Shown in pieces: positions 1 to 11,309 of a stretch of 64,000 nt of DNA (within the stretch, counting starts at the first letter, position 1; the number at the start of each line of letters is the position of its first letter). Location: the NCBI RefSeq assembly GCF_963259705.1, contig NC_081850.1:40323167-40387166 (forward strand), given 5' to 3'. This DNA comes from Myotis daubentonii. Lineage: Eukaryota; Chordata; Mammalia; Chiroptera; Vespertilionidae. The notes beneath the pieces were generated by a model. The model had not been told where the DNA came from, ran no database searches, and worked only from the letters and a program-made list of their open reading frames with translations. The translations under genes and the position numbers were made by a program.

Positions 1-59
1 AAATTATTATTTTCAGGAGCGTTAAGAGAAGCAACACAATCTCATAAATATTTGGGGAG

Positions 60-290
60 ATCAAAGCAGCCTAATACAGGAGGCTCTAGATTTACCACCA
101 GCTCTAGTATACAAGCTCCGTGACCTTGAGCCATTTACTTTACCTTTCTGAACCTCTGTTTCTATTTCTAAAATGGCAATGATAATAACAGTACCTATTC
201 GGAGGGTTAATGAAAGGATGAAACTAGGCAAATTGCTTATGGAACATTTACAAGCCCATGGAAAGTGCTCAAATAAATGCTAACTTTTAT
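60..290 (+). repeat. MIR SINE relic
   Basis: It shows the diverged MIR core: GTGACCTTGAGCCATTTACT, then a 'cctctgtttc...aaaatggcaatgataataa' type segment. Confidence 0.6.
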
Positions 291-498
291 AGAAGTCTGG
301 GTGGTCTTCTCCACATGTATGACAATGGTTCTAAAAGGCAGAGCAGTGTCTGAATGTTTTGAAATATATTTGTTACACTATAGACTACTTTGGATACATG
401 AAGTCCCCTTACCTTCATGTTTAGAGTTTTATTTGGTATTAGAACCTTCAACCAACCAGGCCCTAAAATGATGCCATCTAAATAGTTGCTTATCCTAG

Positions 499-710
499 CC
501 TGGCTGGTGTTGTGCAGTGGTTGAGCATCAAGCTATGAACCAGGAGTCACGGTTCGATTCCCAGTTAGGGCACCTGCCCGGGTGGTGGGCTCGATCCCCT
601 GTAGGAGGCAGCTGATCAATGATTCTCATCATTGATGTTTCTATCTCTCTCTCCTTCTCCCTTCCTCTCAAAAATCAATAAAAATATTTTTTAAATACAT
701 AAATAAATAA
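499..710 (+). mobile_element. Ves SINE with 13-bp target duplication
   Basis: A tRNA-derived head with A and B box-like sequence (GGTTCGATTCC) is followed by a CT-rich region and AATCAATAAAAATATTTT tail. The duplication TTGCTTATCCTAG flanks it at 486-498 and 711-723. Confidence 0.95.
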
Positions 711-899
711 TTGCTTATCCTAGAGGTGACAAGTGGAACTTCCTTGTACAGAACTGGAGAGGGCCGGTGTTTGTGTTTAAGACGCTAGCAGGACTTCCCA
801 GAGGGAAAACTGTGTTCTATTGGGGGATAAGAATCTGTGTGTATTAATGGTAAATTTCCCAAATGTTCATCGGGAGGAGAGAGTTGTTAGCAACTTGTT

Positions 900-1035
900 C
901 CACATCGATTTCTCGCCACCACCCTAGGCAGCAGCTACTGTTTTAATCTCTGGAGACAACTGGGGCTCAGAGAGGTTAATAATACCTTACTCACACAACG
1001 AGTAAACGGTAGACTGGGCACTCCAGGGTCTAACC
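900..1035 (-). repeat. MIR SINE relic
   Basis: It contains the reverse MIR pattern ACTGGGGCTCAGAGAGGTTAA followed by a diverged core. Confidence 0.55.
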
Positions 1036-1612
1036 ATAAGTGGAGACATCCATTTATTTGATTGGAAAAAAAACAACACACACGTCAGCGTCACCCTTTT
1101 AAAAAATGGTGGGGGAAATAGACCCGCTGAGGGAGAGAAGAACAAAGAGGAAAAGTTCAGCCAGAACATGTTTTCCTCAGAGGCAGAACCAACCATCACT
1201 GCCCAGAAGCAAAGCCAGAGCTGGCAGGCACTAGGGTGAAAAGACAATCTTCCAGGGAATCTAAGGAGAAGTTGTGCTTTCAAAAGGTGTAAGCCCTGTG
1301 CTTCCCCCCTCCCTTCCAACCTTTGTCACTGGGAAGTGAAATAGCTTCAGTCTGCCCGCTGTCTCCGGGGAGTGGAGCAAGACTTGTAATAAACAAGAAC
1401 GAGCGCCAGAGCCCCCAGCCAGCCTCTCCCGGGCTGGGCTGCCAAGGAAACCTGGCGTGGCGACAGCAAGGTCCACTCAGCACGGCCAGTGGCCACGGAG
1501 GGGCGACTCTAGGGAGGACGGCCAGGTGGGGCTCCCCCAAGGCTCACCTAGAAGAACAGTGCGTCCTCCTACTAGTGAGGTGTTGTAAGGCTTTTAAAGC
1601 CTCCAGCCTGGT

Positions 1613-1825
1613 CTAGCTGGGTGGCTCAGTGGGTGAGTGTCAACTTCTGACCCAGGAGATCACAGTTGGTTCCCAGTCGGGGCATATGCCCAGGTTGGGG
1701 GCTCAATCCCCAGTAGGGACGTCCAGGAGGCAGCTGATGAATGATTCTCTCTTATCATTGATGTTTCTCTCTCTCTTTCTCCCTCTCCTTCCTCTCTGAA
1801 ATCAATAAAAAAAAATATATTAACT
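1613..1825 (+). mobile_element. Ves SINE with 13-bp target duplication
   Basis: A Ves head (GGTGGCTCAGTGGGTGAGTG), CT-rich middle and AAATCAATAAAA tail are present. CCTCCAGCCTGGT repeats at 1600-1612 and 1826-1838. Confidence 0.93.
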
Positions 1826-1839
1826 CCTCCAGCCTGGTT

Positions 1840-2950
1840 GTTCCAGGAACCGCTGGAAATAAATAAAACTGTCTATGCGTGCAGGCATGTGTGTTGCGCG
1901 TACATGTGCACACATGCACACATGCACACAGTTTTCTAGAGAAAAGGTCTTTCAGCAAATTCCCAAGAGCCCAAGGGCTTCGTGCGAGTAACCGCCTTCA
2001 GGAGAAACACATATTCTGATCTTCCAGAAAAGAACACCAACTCACCACTTTTATTTCTGGAGCAACTGAGCCCAGGCCATCAGCCCACTTTCCTCTTACA
2101 AAACCCTAAGGCTCTTTAGAAAGACCACGGGTGGGGGTGTGGGGGGGAATAACTCAACCCCTTTTCTAATCTAAACCTAATCCTCCTTAAACCTCGCCTG
2201 ACCCGGGCTACCAGGAATCCTGCCAGTGCCAAATGATATGATGTTTATCCAGCTCGGGTCTTAGCCCGCTGCTCCTGAGCCACAAAATCAAAGGGGAGCG
2301 TTTCAGCTGCCACCTGCTCCTGAATGGGCCAACAAGGACCAGCCAAGAGCGCAGGGCCGGTGTTTGAGGACAATGCCTCTGTGTGGTTCTGGCGGAAACA
2401 AGGGCCCGGCTCCTAAGGAGCAGGCTTGAGGCATGTCCGGAGGCCCTGCCAAGTAGTTCAGGAGCCTGGGTCCAGCTGTTGCTAATGCACGCTTTGACCC
2501 CCCGTGCCCTCTCAGACCACAGCGGCGTGTCGGTGACACCGTGTCCCCTAGAACAGAAGTTTGCAAAGTTACAGCGTGTGAACCAGTTGGGACTGTGTTG
2601 GAAGAGCTTTTTCCAAATGATTCTCTGCGCAGCCTCAGATCTGTGAGGCCGGCGTGGAGCTCAGAACACATGCCTGACCCCTGTTTTGCCAGAGCAGCTG
2701 TTTTGATCTGGTTTATATCTGGGGGATCAGCCATAAGTGTTTTCAGGTGGGGGAGGAGAGTTCTGTTGCTAAAAACAGAATGTTTGAAAAGCACTCTGGT
2801 CATATCAGATTTAACATATTCTTACCTGAGAGGGATTTAAAGGAAATACTACGTCTAGATCCTAGATCCAGCAAGCTGGTTTTATTCTCAGTTTTCTCTG
2901 CTTCCCTTCACTGAACGCATGTGTGTCTGAATCAGCGTTTTCCTCTCTGT
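1840..2950. other. Intergenic stretch without recognised elements
   Basis: A short purine/pyrimidine CA-type run lies at 1900-1930. Otherwise I see no gene or repeat; short open frames here have no recognisable product. Confidence 0.5.
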
Positions 2951-2954
2951 AATA

Positions 2955-3215
2955 ATAACCATGGGAAGAGTAGCTACTATTTATTCAGGGCCTATTGTGT
3001 GTCATGGGACGTGCTGGCGTTCAAGAGCAGTATCTCACTGGACCCACTGCGGCTCTTTGGGTGGACAGTCATTCTTAGCTCCCAGGTGGGGACAGTGAAC
3101 ACAGCAATAACAACACCCCCGACAGCAGCTTGCCTCAGTGTACCCAGTGCTGGTAAATGGTGGACCAGAACTAACCCAGGTAACTCAGCCTGAATTCTGA
3201 CTCAGTGTACAGTGT
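2955..3215 (-). repeat. MIR SINE relic
   Basis: Diverged antisense MIR: 'actatttattcagggcctattgtgtgtcatg' at the left, then 'ctcccaggtggggacagtgaac', then a typical 5' end reversed (accagaactaacccaggt). Confidence 0.6.
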
Positions 3216-3329
3216 CACCTCTAATGCTTAATGAGCAAGAGGTGTGTGTGTGTGTAAATCAGATATAAATTATACATCTTAAAAATAATTATGCTTAATA
3301 GAGCATATCTGAAAGCAAAAATAGGAAGA

Positions 3330-3540
3330 AAAAAGTTATCCATCATTCCAAGACCACCAACTGTTATTGAGCATATTTTTCCCAGTCTATTTTTATGCAT
3401 ACTTTTAGTTCTGCACATTTAAAACAGCTGTAATTGCCTATGCATATTTTATTTTGCCTTTGTCACTTAATGTGACAACATAATAGGATGATGTTTTTCA
3501 TAATATTTCAAATTCTCTATCATTTTTACCAGATAAAAAT
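3330..3540 (-). repeat. Old L1 fragment (tentative)
   Basis: The text resembles the reversed 3' part of ancient mammalian L1 (inhabits phrases like 'tatgcatatttattttgcctttgtcacttaatgtgacaa' in diverged form). Assignment is from pattern memory only. Confidence 0.35.
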
Positions 3541-3574
3541 TAATCTCTTAGGTGGAGCAATTCAGTTTAACAAA

Positions 3575-3850
3575 CATTTATTGAGCACATAATATGTTTC
3601 AGATTCTATGCTGGAACCTAGAAATACTGTTCTTTTCTTCAAGGAACTAGCAATCTAGTGTGGGGCAAAGAAGGTAAATAGATAACAATATAGTTATGAT
3701 AATAACTAATACTACCGAGCATATACTATGTCCCAGGCACCATTCACATGAACAAACTCCATAAATTCTCATAGCAACCTTATGAGTAAGGACGTCTCTC
3801 TCCTCTTTTAATAGATGTCAAGACTGAGGCACATCTTGCTAACAAGATGG
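3575..3850. repeat. L2/MIR relics
   Basis: Two adjacent segments carry the phrases TTTATTGAGCACATAATATG and 'catatactatgtcccaggcac', typical of reversed L2/MIR ends. Confidence 0.5.
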
Positions 3851-3856
3851 TGTTTT

Positions 3857-4055
3857 CAGGTGTGGTAGGTAGAACAGTAGCTCCTTGAGGATGTCTGCCT
3901 TCTAATTTCTAGAACTTGTGAAATTACCTGTAAAGTGAAATGGTAAAATAGAATGTTACCTTACTTGGAAAAGGAATTTCACAGACGTGATTAAATTAAG
4001 GGTCTTGAGAGAAGATTGCCTTGTATTATCTGGGTGGGTCCAGTGTCATCAAAAG
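3857..4055 (+). mobile_element. MaLR-type LTR fragment (MLT1-like)
   Basis: It begins TGTGGTAGGTAGAACAGTAG and continues with a diverged 'ttacttggaaaaggaatttcacagacgtgattaaattaagg' type block, a hallmark of MLT1 LTRs. It is non-coding. Confidence 0.6.
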
Positions 4056-4059
4056 GGTC

Positions 4060-4142
4060 TTTGTACCGAGGCTGCTGAACCCAGGTTTGGTCTGACCCCA
4101 CCGGTCAGACACCTGGTGCCATTCCCGCCGCCTACAACAAAG
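4060..4142 (+). mobile_element. LTR end fragment matching the element at 49864-50576
   Basis: About 80 bp is the reverse complement, with a few differences, of the first 80 bp of the LTR-like element at 49864. Shared blocks include AACCCAGGTTTGGTCTGACC and CCGCCTACAAC. It lies between two MaLR fragments, so it is probably a truncated insertion or a rearrangement junction. Confidence 0.65.
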
Positions 4143-4144
4143 AT

Positions 4145-4412
4145 GGTAGCAGGGCTGGCTCCTCCTGAGGACTCCTTTATTTGTAGATGGTCTTCTTCCT
4201 GTCTTCACACGGCCTTTCCTCTGTATATGTCTGTGTCCTAATTTCGTCATCTCATAAGAAGGACATTAGACAGTTTGGATTAGGGCCCACCCTAATGACC
4301 TCATTTTAACTTAATTGCATCTTTAAATACTCTTTCTTTCTTTAAAGAAGCTACCACATGCTGGAGACTAGGACATATAAATTTAGGGAGACACAATTCA
4401 GCCCATAGCACA
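4145..4412 (-). mobile_element. MaLR-type LTR fragment (MLT1/MST-like)
   Basis: The reversed MaLR wording is clear: GATTAGGGCCCACCCTAATG, then CTCATTTTAACTTAATTGCA, ending in 'acacaattcagccca'. Confidence 0.7.
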
Positions 4413-4433
4413 TGGAAAAGAAAGTTCTAGAGC

Positions 4434-4645
4434 CAGGGTGGGGGAACGTCCACCTGTGGGCTGTATAAGGCCCATGAAATCATTTGGTCTGGCCCTGCCA
4501 AGGCAACCACAGGTGGGACTCCAAGTTCAATCAATCTGAGAGCGTTCTTCATAGCAACCTAAATTTATGTGAAGTGAATTATATGAAACGAATGAGGTTA
4601 TAGCTATCCAAATAGCCCTTGGCAGGAAATGGTCGCCCACCCCTG
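4434..4645 (+). mobile_element. hAT miniature element
   Basis: It starts CAGGGTGGGGGAACGTCC and ends GTCGCCCACCCCTG, which are hAT-type inverted termini. TCTAGAG occurs on both sides, so a 7-8 bp duplication is likely. It is related to the copy at 42528-42732 (GTCTGGCCCTGCCAAGGCA in both). Confidence 0.75.
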
Positions 4646-5174
4646 CTCTAGAGGGATGGTCAACACCAACCAGTGAAGAGAATTCACGTTTATTATGAGA
4701 AGGAAGCTTTGTAATGGTTTAACATTTCCCATAACAGAACAGAGCTAGAAAATGAGCACAATGGTTATGCTGGTGATAGGCTCACTCTTTATTTCCAGCT
4801 CTGCCCCAGTGCCTGTCCTGGTCTGCTGGGCGGGGTCACATGCAAACTGCACAGACCCTGCTGTGACCTTTCTCTTTGGAAACTTAAATCTGCTTTAAAC
4901 AACTGCCTGAGTCTTTTCCAGCACCCACCCAGGTCCCACACTGTTTCTGCAAGCTGCCTTCAAAGGCAGCATGAGGGGGAGAAAACAAACCATGACCAGG
5001 AAAGGGTTCAGCTTCTTTCCCCTCCCAGCAAAAACTCCACAGTAACCTCTGTGCATCCTTCGTCTGTCCTGGATTCAGATCACAATCTTTTACTCTTAGA
5101 GTGGAAAAAGAGAGTGAGCTTTTTCGTAATGTTGGAGTACATCACCAATAAAGAGGTTTATAGATCTAAATCAG

Positions 5175-5390
5175 GAGTCAGCAAACTTTTCTGTCAAAAG
5201 CTAGATAGTAAACATTTTAGCATTTGGGCCACAGAATTGCTGTAATGACTCCACAACTCTGTCATTATTAGCTCCAAAGCAGCCACAGACCAAACAGTTT
5301 TTTAAAAAGAGCATCATTGTGTTCCAATAAAACTTTATTTATAAAATAGGTGGTGAACCAGTTTTAATCTGCGGGCTGTAGTTTGTCATA
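5175..5390 (+). mobile_element. hAT-Charlie non-autonomous relic
   Basis: It reads 'agtcagcaaacttttctgtcaaaagctagatagtaaacatttta' and 'gttccaataaaactttattta', ending 'gggctgtagtttgtc'. This is the common mammalian Charlie-type MITE. Confidence 0.7.
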
Positions 5391-5557
5391 ATTTAAAAAT
5401 TTTGAATATATTTACTAGTGTGAACAGAAATATGTAGTGATCAACTATGGATTGTACTCATTTCTTTGCTGATTTATTTAATAAATTATGTATTTATGAA
5501 AGTGAATCATAGTCTGGTCTCTTCTCAACACTTTCTTTTTTTATTATAAAAATGAAG

Positions 5558-5742
5558 CTAGAGGGGTAGGGGTGGGAAGAGATTAACCAAATAACTTATA
5601 TGCATATATGTATAACCTATGGAAACAGACGATAGTGCGGTGAAGGGGAGGGGGCAGGAATGGGGAGGAGTGGGTTAACGGAGGGGAAGAGGGGGACATC
5701 TGTAATACTTTCAACAATAAAGATAATTTTCTTAAGGGCATA
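5558..5742 (+). mobile_element. L1 3'-UTR-only insertion with target duplication
   Basis: It carries the bat L1 3' UTR (AACTTATATGCATA, 'gggacatctgtaatactttcaacaataaag'). AAAAATGAAG repeats at 5548-5557 and 5743-5752. Confidence 0.8.
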
Positions 5743-5929
5743 AAAAATGAAGTTCTAAAAATTAGTGTCATAGTAGCATTTTCCTGAAATTAAACTTTAC
5801 CTTTAAAAAAAAAGTTTTTGCTACATAATGCTTAGGTTAAATCTGTCACAAAAATGACCATCACGTGCTATAACTACAAAATAAGGGGCAGAGATAAGAG
5901 TCAGGATTTAAGCCCAAACAGCTGGTGTT

Positions 5930-6090
5930 CAATTTTGTCATTTATTCCACCAATATTTTTATGTGTGCTGTGTGCAAGGCACGAGACAGGACCGTGCTGT
6001 GGAGAATTCCAGGGTGAAACAGACACAAACAGCATCTTGTTAAGTCTGAAGTGTTTCTCTCCAAATAAAGTGAGAATAGAATCCTGCCCC
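5930..6090. repeat. L2/MIR-type relic
   Basis: Contains 'catttattccaccaatatttttatgtgtgctgtgtgcaaggcac', the diverged L2 3' end pattern. Confidence 0.45.
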
Positions 6091-6562
6091 CGGTCTCAGT
6101 GATTAGTTTAGGGGAGAGCATGTGACTAAGTTAGAACAGGCAGATTCTTCCCGTGGAATTTGAGTCTAAAGTCCGTGGCTGCAAGAGCCTGGAATTATTT
6201 CACTAAGGACATAGTTTATAATTATTTCACTCAGCTACATGACTTACGTTTCCCTTTTCCCAAGGTTGTTTGGTTTGGAAAGGGGACTAATAAGCAATAA
6301 TATTGAAAAAAATAGGTTGGGGGTCAACTGTGGTGAGCCTTCAAACCCGGAAGGAGGAGCCTGAATTATACCCGGTGGTTAAAACATGTCCTATGATACT
6401 GTAATTGTCTTGAATGGGTTAACAATAAGCCAGACAAACACCACGTGCACCTCTCTGAGGTGCTAAAGATCAGCCTGAGCGATGATACAGGACAGAGGCA
6501 AAATGAGGATCACAAGTGCTTGGCATCCCATGCAGATTGGCCAGTCGCAGTGCTGTGGAGCA

Positions 6563-6702
6563 GGGCTTCTCAACCTTGGCACCGGGGACATTTGGGCTGG
6601 ATAGTTCTTTGTTGTGGGGCTATCCGGTGCATTGTAGGACATTTAGCAGCAGCCTTGGCCTCTACCCACTAGATACTGTCCAGTTGAGTTAGGACAGAAA
6701 AA
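6563..6702 (-). mobile_element. MER5A-like hAT MITE
   Basis: It reads GCTTCTCAACCTTGGCAC, GGACATTTGGGCTGGATA and 'gtgcattgtaggacatttagcagca', the reversed MER5A wording. Confidence 0.8.
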
Positions 6703-6716
6703 GTGTCCCCTGGAAG

Positions 6717-7128
6717 ACTGTTTAATCTATTGCTGCTGTGACAAATTACAATGAAATTAGGGGCTTAAAACAATCCAAACTTATTCTACGGTTCTGGAAA
6801 TTAGAACTCCAAAATGAGTTTTTATGGGGCTAAAATCCCGGTGTTGACAGGGCTGGTACCTTTTGGGGCCTCTGAGGGAAGAACTCATTTTCTTGCCCTT
6901 TTGTGTGTGTTGCTAGTGGCCATCTGTATTCCTTGACCAGTGGTCCCTTCCTCCAACTTTAAAGCACATCACTTCAGTCTCTGCTTCTGTCATCACATCA
7001 CCTTCTCCTCCACTCTGAATCTCCTGCCTTCCTCTAATAAGGACCCTTGTGATTACATGGGGCAATCTGGATAATCCAGGTTAATCTCCTAGTCTCAAAA
7101 TCCTTAATCTTATCTGCAGTGGCTCTTT
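6717..7128 (-). mobile_element. MaLR LTR (MLT1/MST-like)
   Basis: It reads 'attgctgctgtgacaaattacaatgaaattaggggcttaaaacaa' and 'ctctaataaggacccttgtgattaca', the reversed MaLR LTR. A Ves SINE interrupts its right end. Confidence 0.75.
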
Positions 7129-7338
7129 TGAAAATATATTTTTTTCCCATTTATTTTAGAGAGGAAGGGAGAGAGAGAGAAACATCAATGATAAGAGAGA
7201 AACATGGATTGGCTGCCTTCACACACCCCCTACTGGGGATTGAGCCTGCAGCCTGGACATGTGACCTAACTGAGAATTGAACCAGTGACCTCTTGGTTCA
7301 TAGGTCGATGCTCAACCACTGACCTGCACCAGCTGGAC
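7129..7338 (-). mobile_element. Ves SINE
   Basis: The reversed Ves is clear: a T-rich tail, GAGAGGAAGGGAGAGAGAG, the AACATCAATGATAAGAGAG box, then the tRNA head ending CACCAGCTGGAC. Confidence 0.9.
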
Positions 7339-7984
7339 AAGAGAATCTGCATTTTAAACGGGCTCCCGTGGCAATTTTTTCCCTCCTATGCTAAAGTTGG
7401 AGAACACTGCTTCTAAGCTTTCTAATCTTGGCTCCCATCCATGAGGGAGCTGTTTCCCCTTCATGGAAAAATCACCATCTTAATGATCTGTGCTCGGGGC
7501 TGCCCTATTAACTAACGGGGCATAGAGACTCAACTCTCAGTGTTTGGCAAGGTGATTCCAGCCATTTTACCTCCCCCAAGAAGCAATTTCGCATCAAGTG
7601 GCTCACTATTAACTTTTATCCAGTTAACTAATTTATAAAAATAAACTATTGGGGGAGGTACATCATTTTATTTTATTTTTACAAAATAAAATATTGTGGT
7701 ACATCATGAAGGCTGAAGAAAGGCTCATCTCTAGAAATATCTTGGTCCCACCAATCTGCTAAGGGGGTGAGTCTGTGGTTTGGGGCCTCCTAAAATTCCA
7801 AACCTGTTTCCTAGAAGGAGTAATGAGTTATACATTAATACATTATGATTCAAACAGGTGTTTAGATGGGTGGTAAAAGACTGGGCAAAGTCAAGAACAT
7901 GGGCTATTGCAAAGGGCTGAGTGAGTATGTGAAACCATCTTCTTCCACTCTTTGTCTTTATGCCTCTTATGTTTCTTCGAAAGC

Positions 7985-8290
7985 AGGAATCAACCAGCTT
8001 TTTCTGTAAAGGCTCGGATAGTAAATATTTGCGGCTCTTGAATCATATGGTCTCCGAGGTACTGCCAGTTTAATATAAAATCAGCCACAGACAGTCTGTA
8101 ATTGAATGAGTGTAGCTGTGTTTCAATAAACCTGTAGTTATAACTCGGAAATTTGAATTTTATATAATTTTTACATGTGACAAATTATTCTTCATCTTTT
8201 GGGTTTTCTCCCAACTATTTAAAAATATAAGAAACACAAAAACAGATGGCAAGATAGGTGGGTCATAGTTTACAAATCCTTGTTCTAAAT
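7985..8290 (+). mobile_element. hAT-Charlie non-autonomous relic
   Basis: It reads 'tttttctgtaaaggctcggatagtaaatatttgcgg' and 'gtgtttcaataaacctgtagtta', similar to the relic at 5175-5390. Confidence 0.6.
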
Positions 8291-8706
8291 CCAAAACCAC
8301 TTGCTACTTTAAATATATATCTCCTGCTGTCCCACCTGTCTACACTTGCTCCTATTTCTTCTACTTGGAATGTTATTTCCCATCCCTCTCCTGTACTTCC
8401 ATATTGTGCCCTCACCTGGTTCAATTACTCTCTCACTCCCAAAGCAAACTCCCATCTTCTAAGCTCCATCCTCTCGGAGGGCCTTGATCTATTAATGATT
8501 TGCATACTCCGTGGTCCAGGATGGTTTATTTGTAGGTCCTCATGTCACTGAGCCTGACTCAGGGTTAGCACCCATGACTGTTTCTTGAGTCAAGCAAGGC
8601 AGGACCGTCAGCATTTAGGAAACAGTATAGGGACACCAGGTATCAGCCACACGCGGAATAAGGTTCAAGTTGAAAGAGAAGTGACAAGGGCATGCTTAAC
8701 CCCTGT

Positions 8707-9090
8707 AGTGGGTTGAATGGTGGCCCCTAAAATGACATGTCCACCTTCTAATACCCAGATCCTGTGAATGTGACCTTATTTGGGAACAGGATCTTTGCAG
8801 ATGTAATTAAGGATCTTGAGATGAGATAATCCTGGATTACCTAAGTGGGCCTCAGATCCAATGACAAATGTCACACGATAGAGAGAAGAGACAGAGAAGG
8901 CCATTTGGGACAAGGCAGAGACTGCCGTGATGCAGCCACAGAAATTGCTGACAGTCACCAGAAGCTAAAGAGGCAAGAAAGGAAGTGCAGCCCTGCCAAT
9001 CCTTGATTTGGGCTCTGGCTCCAGAACTGTGAGGAAATACATTTCTATTGTTTTAAGCCACCCAGTTTGTGCTAAATGCTACAGCAAACC
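8707..9090 (+). mobile_element. MLT1 LTR (ERVL-MaLR)
   Basis: It starts TGTAGTGGGTTGAATGGTG and contains TGTGACCTTATTTGGGAACA, GCAGATGTAATTAAGG and TTGTTTTAAGCCACCCAGTT in the right order. No coding potential. Confidence 0.9.
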
Positions 9091-9149
9091 TCAGCAGCAA
9101 ATCCAATCTTCCCCCTCCCGGGTAAAGTATTGATATAAATAAACAGCTA

Positions 9150-9366
9150 ATATTTTAGTATTGATTTTGTGCAGCTTTACATAGATTCTACCACCATCAT
9201 ATTACATGTTCACAGCAGTCTTATGAATTTGGCACGCTTCTGAGGAAACTGACATTCAGAGAAGTTGGGTAACCTGAACAAAGATCCACTCAGCTAATAA
9301 GTGGTGGAACCAGAATTGTACTCAGGTCATCTGACTTCAGAGTCCCCTCCTCTTAATTGCTATGTT
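9150..9366 (-). repeat. MIR SINE relic
   Basis: It contains 'cttctgaggaaactgacattcagagaagttgggtaac' and 'cactcagctaataagtggtggaaccagaatt', a typical reversed MIR. Confidence 0.8.
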
Positions 9367-9518
9367 ATTCTTCTGACATTTCACATGCCCTAAAAAAGAG
9401 GGCGGAAATGTTGGTTAATGACTTCCTTCTTTGGAAGATAAAATTCCCCAAAGTTGGTTTCTACTATTTCAGCAGCCTTTTTGTTCTGTTTTTTAAAATT
9501 CTCACCCAAGGATATGTT

Positions 9519-9692
9519 CATTGATTTTGGGGGGGTGGGGGGGGGGAAGGGGGAGGGAAAGGGAGAGAAAGAGAAAGAAACATCAATGTGAAAGAGAAAC
9601 ATCAATGTATGTGCCCTGACCAGGAATCGAACCTGCAACCTTTTGGTATATGGAGTGACACTCCAATCCACTGAGCCACACCAGCCAGGACG
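9519..9692 (-). mobile_element. Ves SINE
   Basis: A G-rich run replaces part of the tail, followed by GAGAAAGAGAAAGAAACATC and the tRNA-derived head ending ACACCAGCCAGGA. Confidence 0.88.
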
Positions 9693-10089
9693 CGGCAACC
9701 CATGGTTGATGCTCAGGTTCAGATGATAGAATCTCAGTCTCAATATTTGTCTCTGTCTCTTTCAGCTTCCCTCCTTTCCTCTCTGATTTTTTCAGAAGGA
9801 AAAAGGCTTCTCGTCTCCTTTTAAGGAGTATGGCCTTCATAAAAATCTGTTTCCCTGAGCAGCTCCATTTAAATGCATTTAACAGCCTTAGCTTCTAGTT
9901 TCCATTACGGAAAATAAATGAGAGGAAACAACTGCAGGCAGCACGGGCAAGACGTCAGCAGTGGAAAAGTCAGCCTGTTGCTGGGTGAGTCATGGGCAGC
10001 CTAACTGCCCTGGGACCTTCCCTAGGAAAACGCTCCGCGGGCCAAATGCTGGCCATGCAAAGTGACCCGCAGTCAGGGGCCACTTGGGA

Positions 10090-10305
10090 AGCAGGAGTGC
10101 TCAAGAGCATGAGTAGAACTGGGTCCAGCGGGACTGTCCTGGAATTGCCACTTGCTAGCTATGTGACCTGGGCAAATGAACCTCCTTGCGTCTTATTAGT
10201 TTTTTCATCTGTGAAGTGGAGATGATAATAGCATCTGCTTCAGAGCTAGTAATCATGTAAAATGGTCACCCAGGCAAGCACTGTTATGAAGTGTCAGCTA
10301 TAAAA
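10090..10305 (+). repeat. MIR SINE relic
   Basis: The sequence TAGCTATGTGACCTGGGCAA and 'tcatctgtgaagtggagatgataatagc' are typical MIR. Confidence 0.85.
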
Positions 10306-10309
10306 CTGT

Positions 10310-11037
10310 TTGTATTAAAACCTTGAAAGGGGCAAAGGTATCTTGACTCACTGCCTTTCCTTCACCTGCTCACCACTCATTCTCTCTCGATGATTTCTTT
10401 TTTTACTAGGTATAACTTTACCACTTTACTCAGTCTTGAGCAGGTAGCTGAAGGCCAAAAAATAAGTTGGAAAGAATAAAAATAAAAATGCCCAACGCTC
10501 GCACACCTTCTCCTTTAAAAATAATTACAAAATAAAAGATGCTCTCAGAGAAGAGAGATTTTACATGACCAGAATTAAGATTTTTACCCTGTATTCTACC
10601 TCAACTAATTCAGATTACTTCATAACTCTATTACAAGAAAATCTAGTTAGGGCCATTTTTATCACCTAATTCCTTTCATCCCCCCCTCCTGCTGCTCCTA
10701 GAAACATTCATTATCTCAAGATAATTTCACTGATTATTGAGGCATTAGTATTCTGTTGCTTCTACTGTGACCTCTTCATTGCTGAAATCACTGCTTTGCT
10801 TCAGAGATGACACACTGGCAAGAATACTGATTTTTCCTATTCTGGTATTAACCAGGTCCAGAGCCCCAACATTTGAAATTTGAAAAACAAGAATATATAA
10901 TACCATTAGTAGAAAGTAATACATAATAGCAATCATTGTAACACTCACTTGGCTAATAACACTAGCACTCCTTTACTTCTGTCTTCTGCATTTTCTATCT
11001 ACTTGATTGTATATATGATTTATATCTTCCATATATA
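10310..11037. other. Intergenic stretch without recognised elements
   Basis: AT-rich DNA with no convincing gene or repeat. A short open frame on the minus strand at 10745-10948 has no recognisable product. Confidence 0.4.
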
Positions 11038-11309
11038 TAAAAGCCAAGCGACCGGAACGCCAGAACAACCAGAATGACCAGAACGACCAGTCGCTATGAC
11101 ACGCACTGTGGCTGGCCAAACCAGCCTGATTGGGGGGAGGCCCCCCGAGCTGGCCTGGCCCCTGATCGGCCCCCCAAACCCCAATCGGGAGCGGGGCTGG
11201 CCGACCAACCTCCCACGTCCTCTCCCCCACCAACCCAGCCTGATCAGCCCCCATCAGGGCAGGCCAGCAGGACCCCACCCATACATGACTTCGTGCACCA
11301 GGCCTCTAG
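11038..11309 (+). mobile_element. HeliBat-type Helitron, first of a tandem pair
   Basis: It begins TCCATATATATAAAAGCC (a variant of the family start) and ends with 'cgtgcaccaggcctctag', whose last bases are CTAG. The interior is GC-rich with repeats of AACGACCAG type. No helicase gene is present, so it is non-autonomous. Confidence 0.85.

Noticed and set aside
499..710. A functional tRNA gene in Ves heads
   Set aside because: The B-box-like GGTTCGATTCC is that of a tRNA-derived SINE; the cloverleaf is not complete and a CT-rich body and A-rich tail follow.
7620..7700. Short inverted repeat around 7665-7692 (TTTATTTT / AAAATAAA)
   Set aside because: Low-complexity AT-rich sequence; such pairing is expected by chance.
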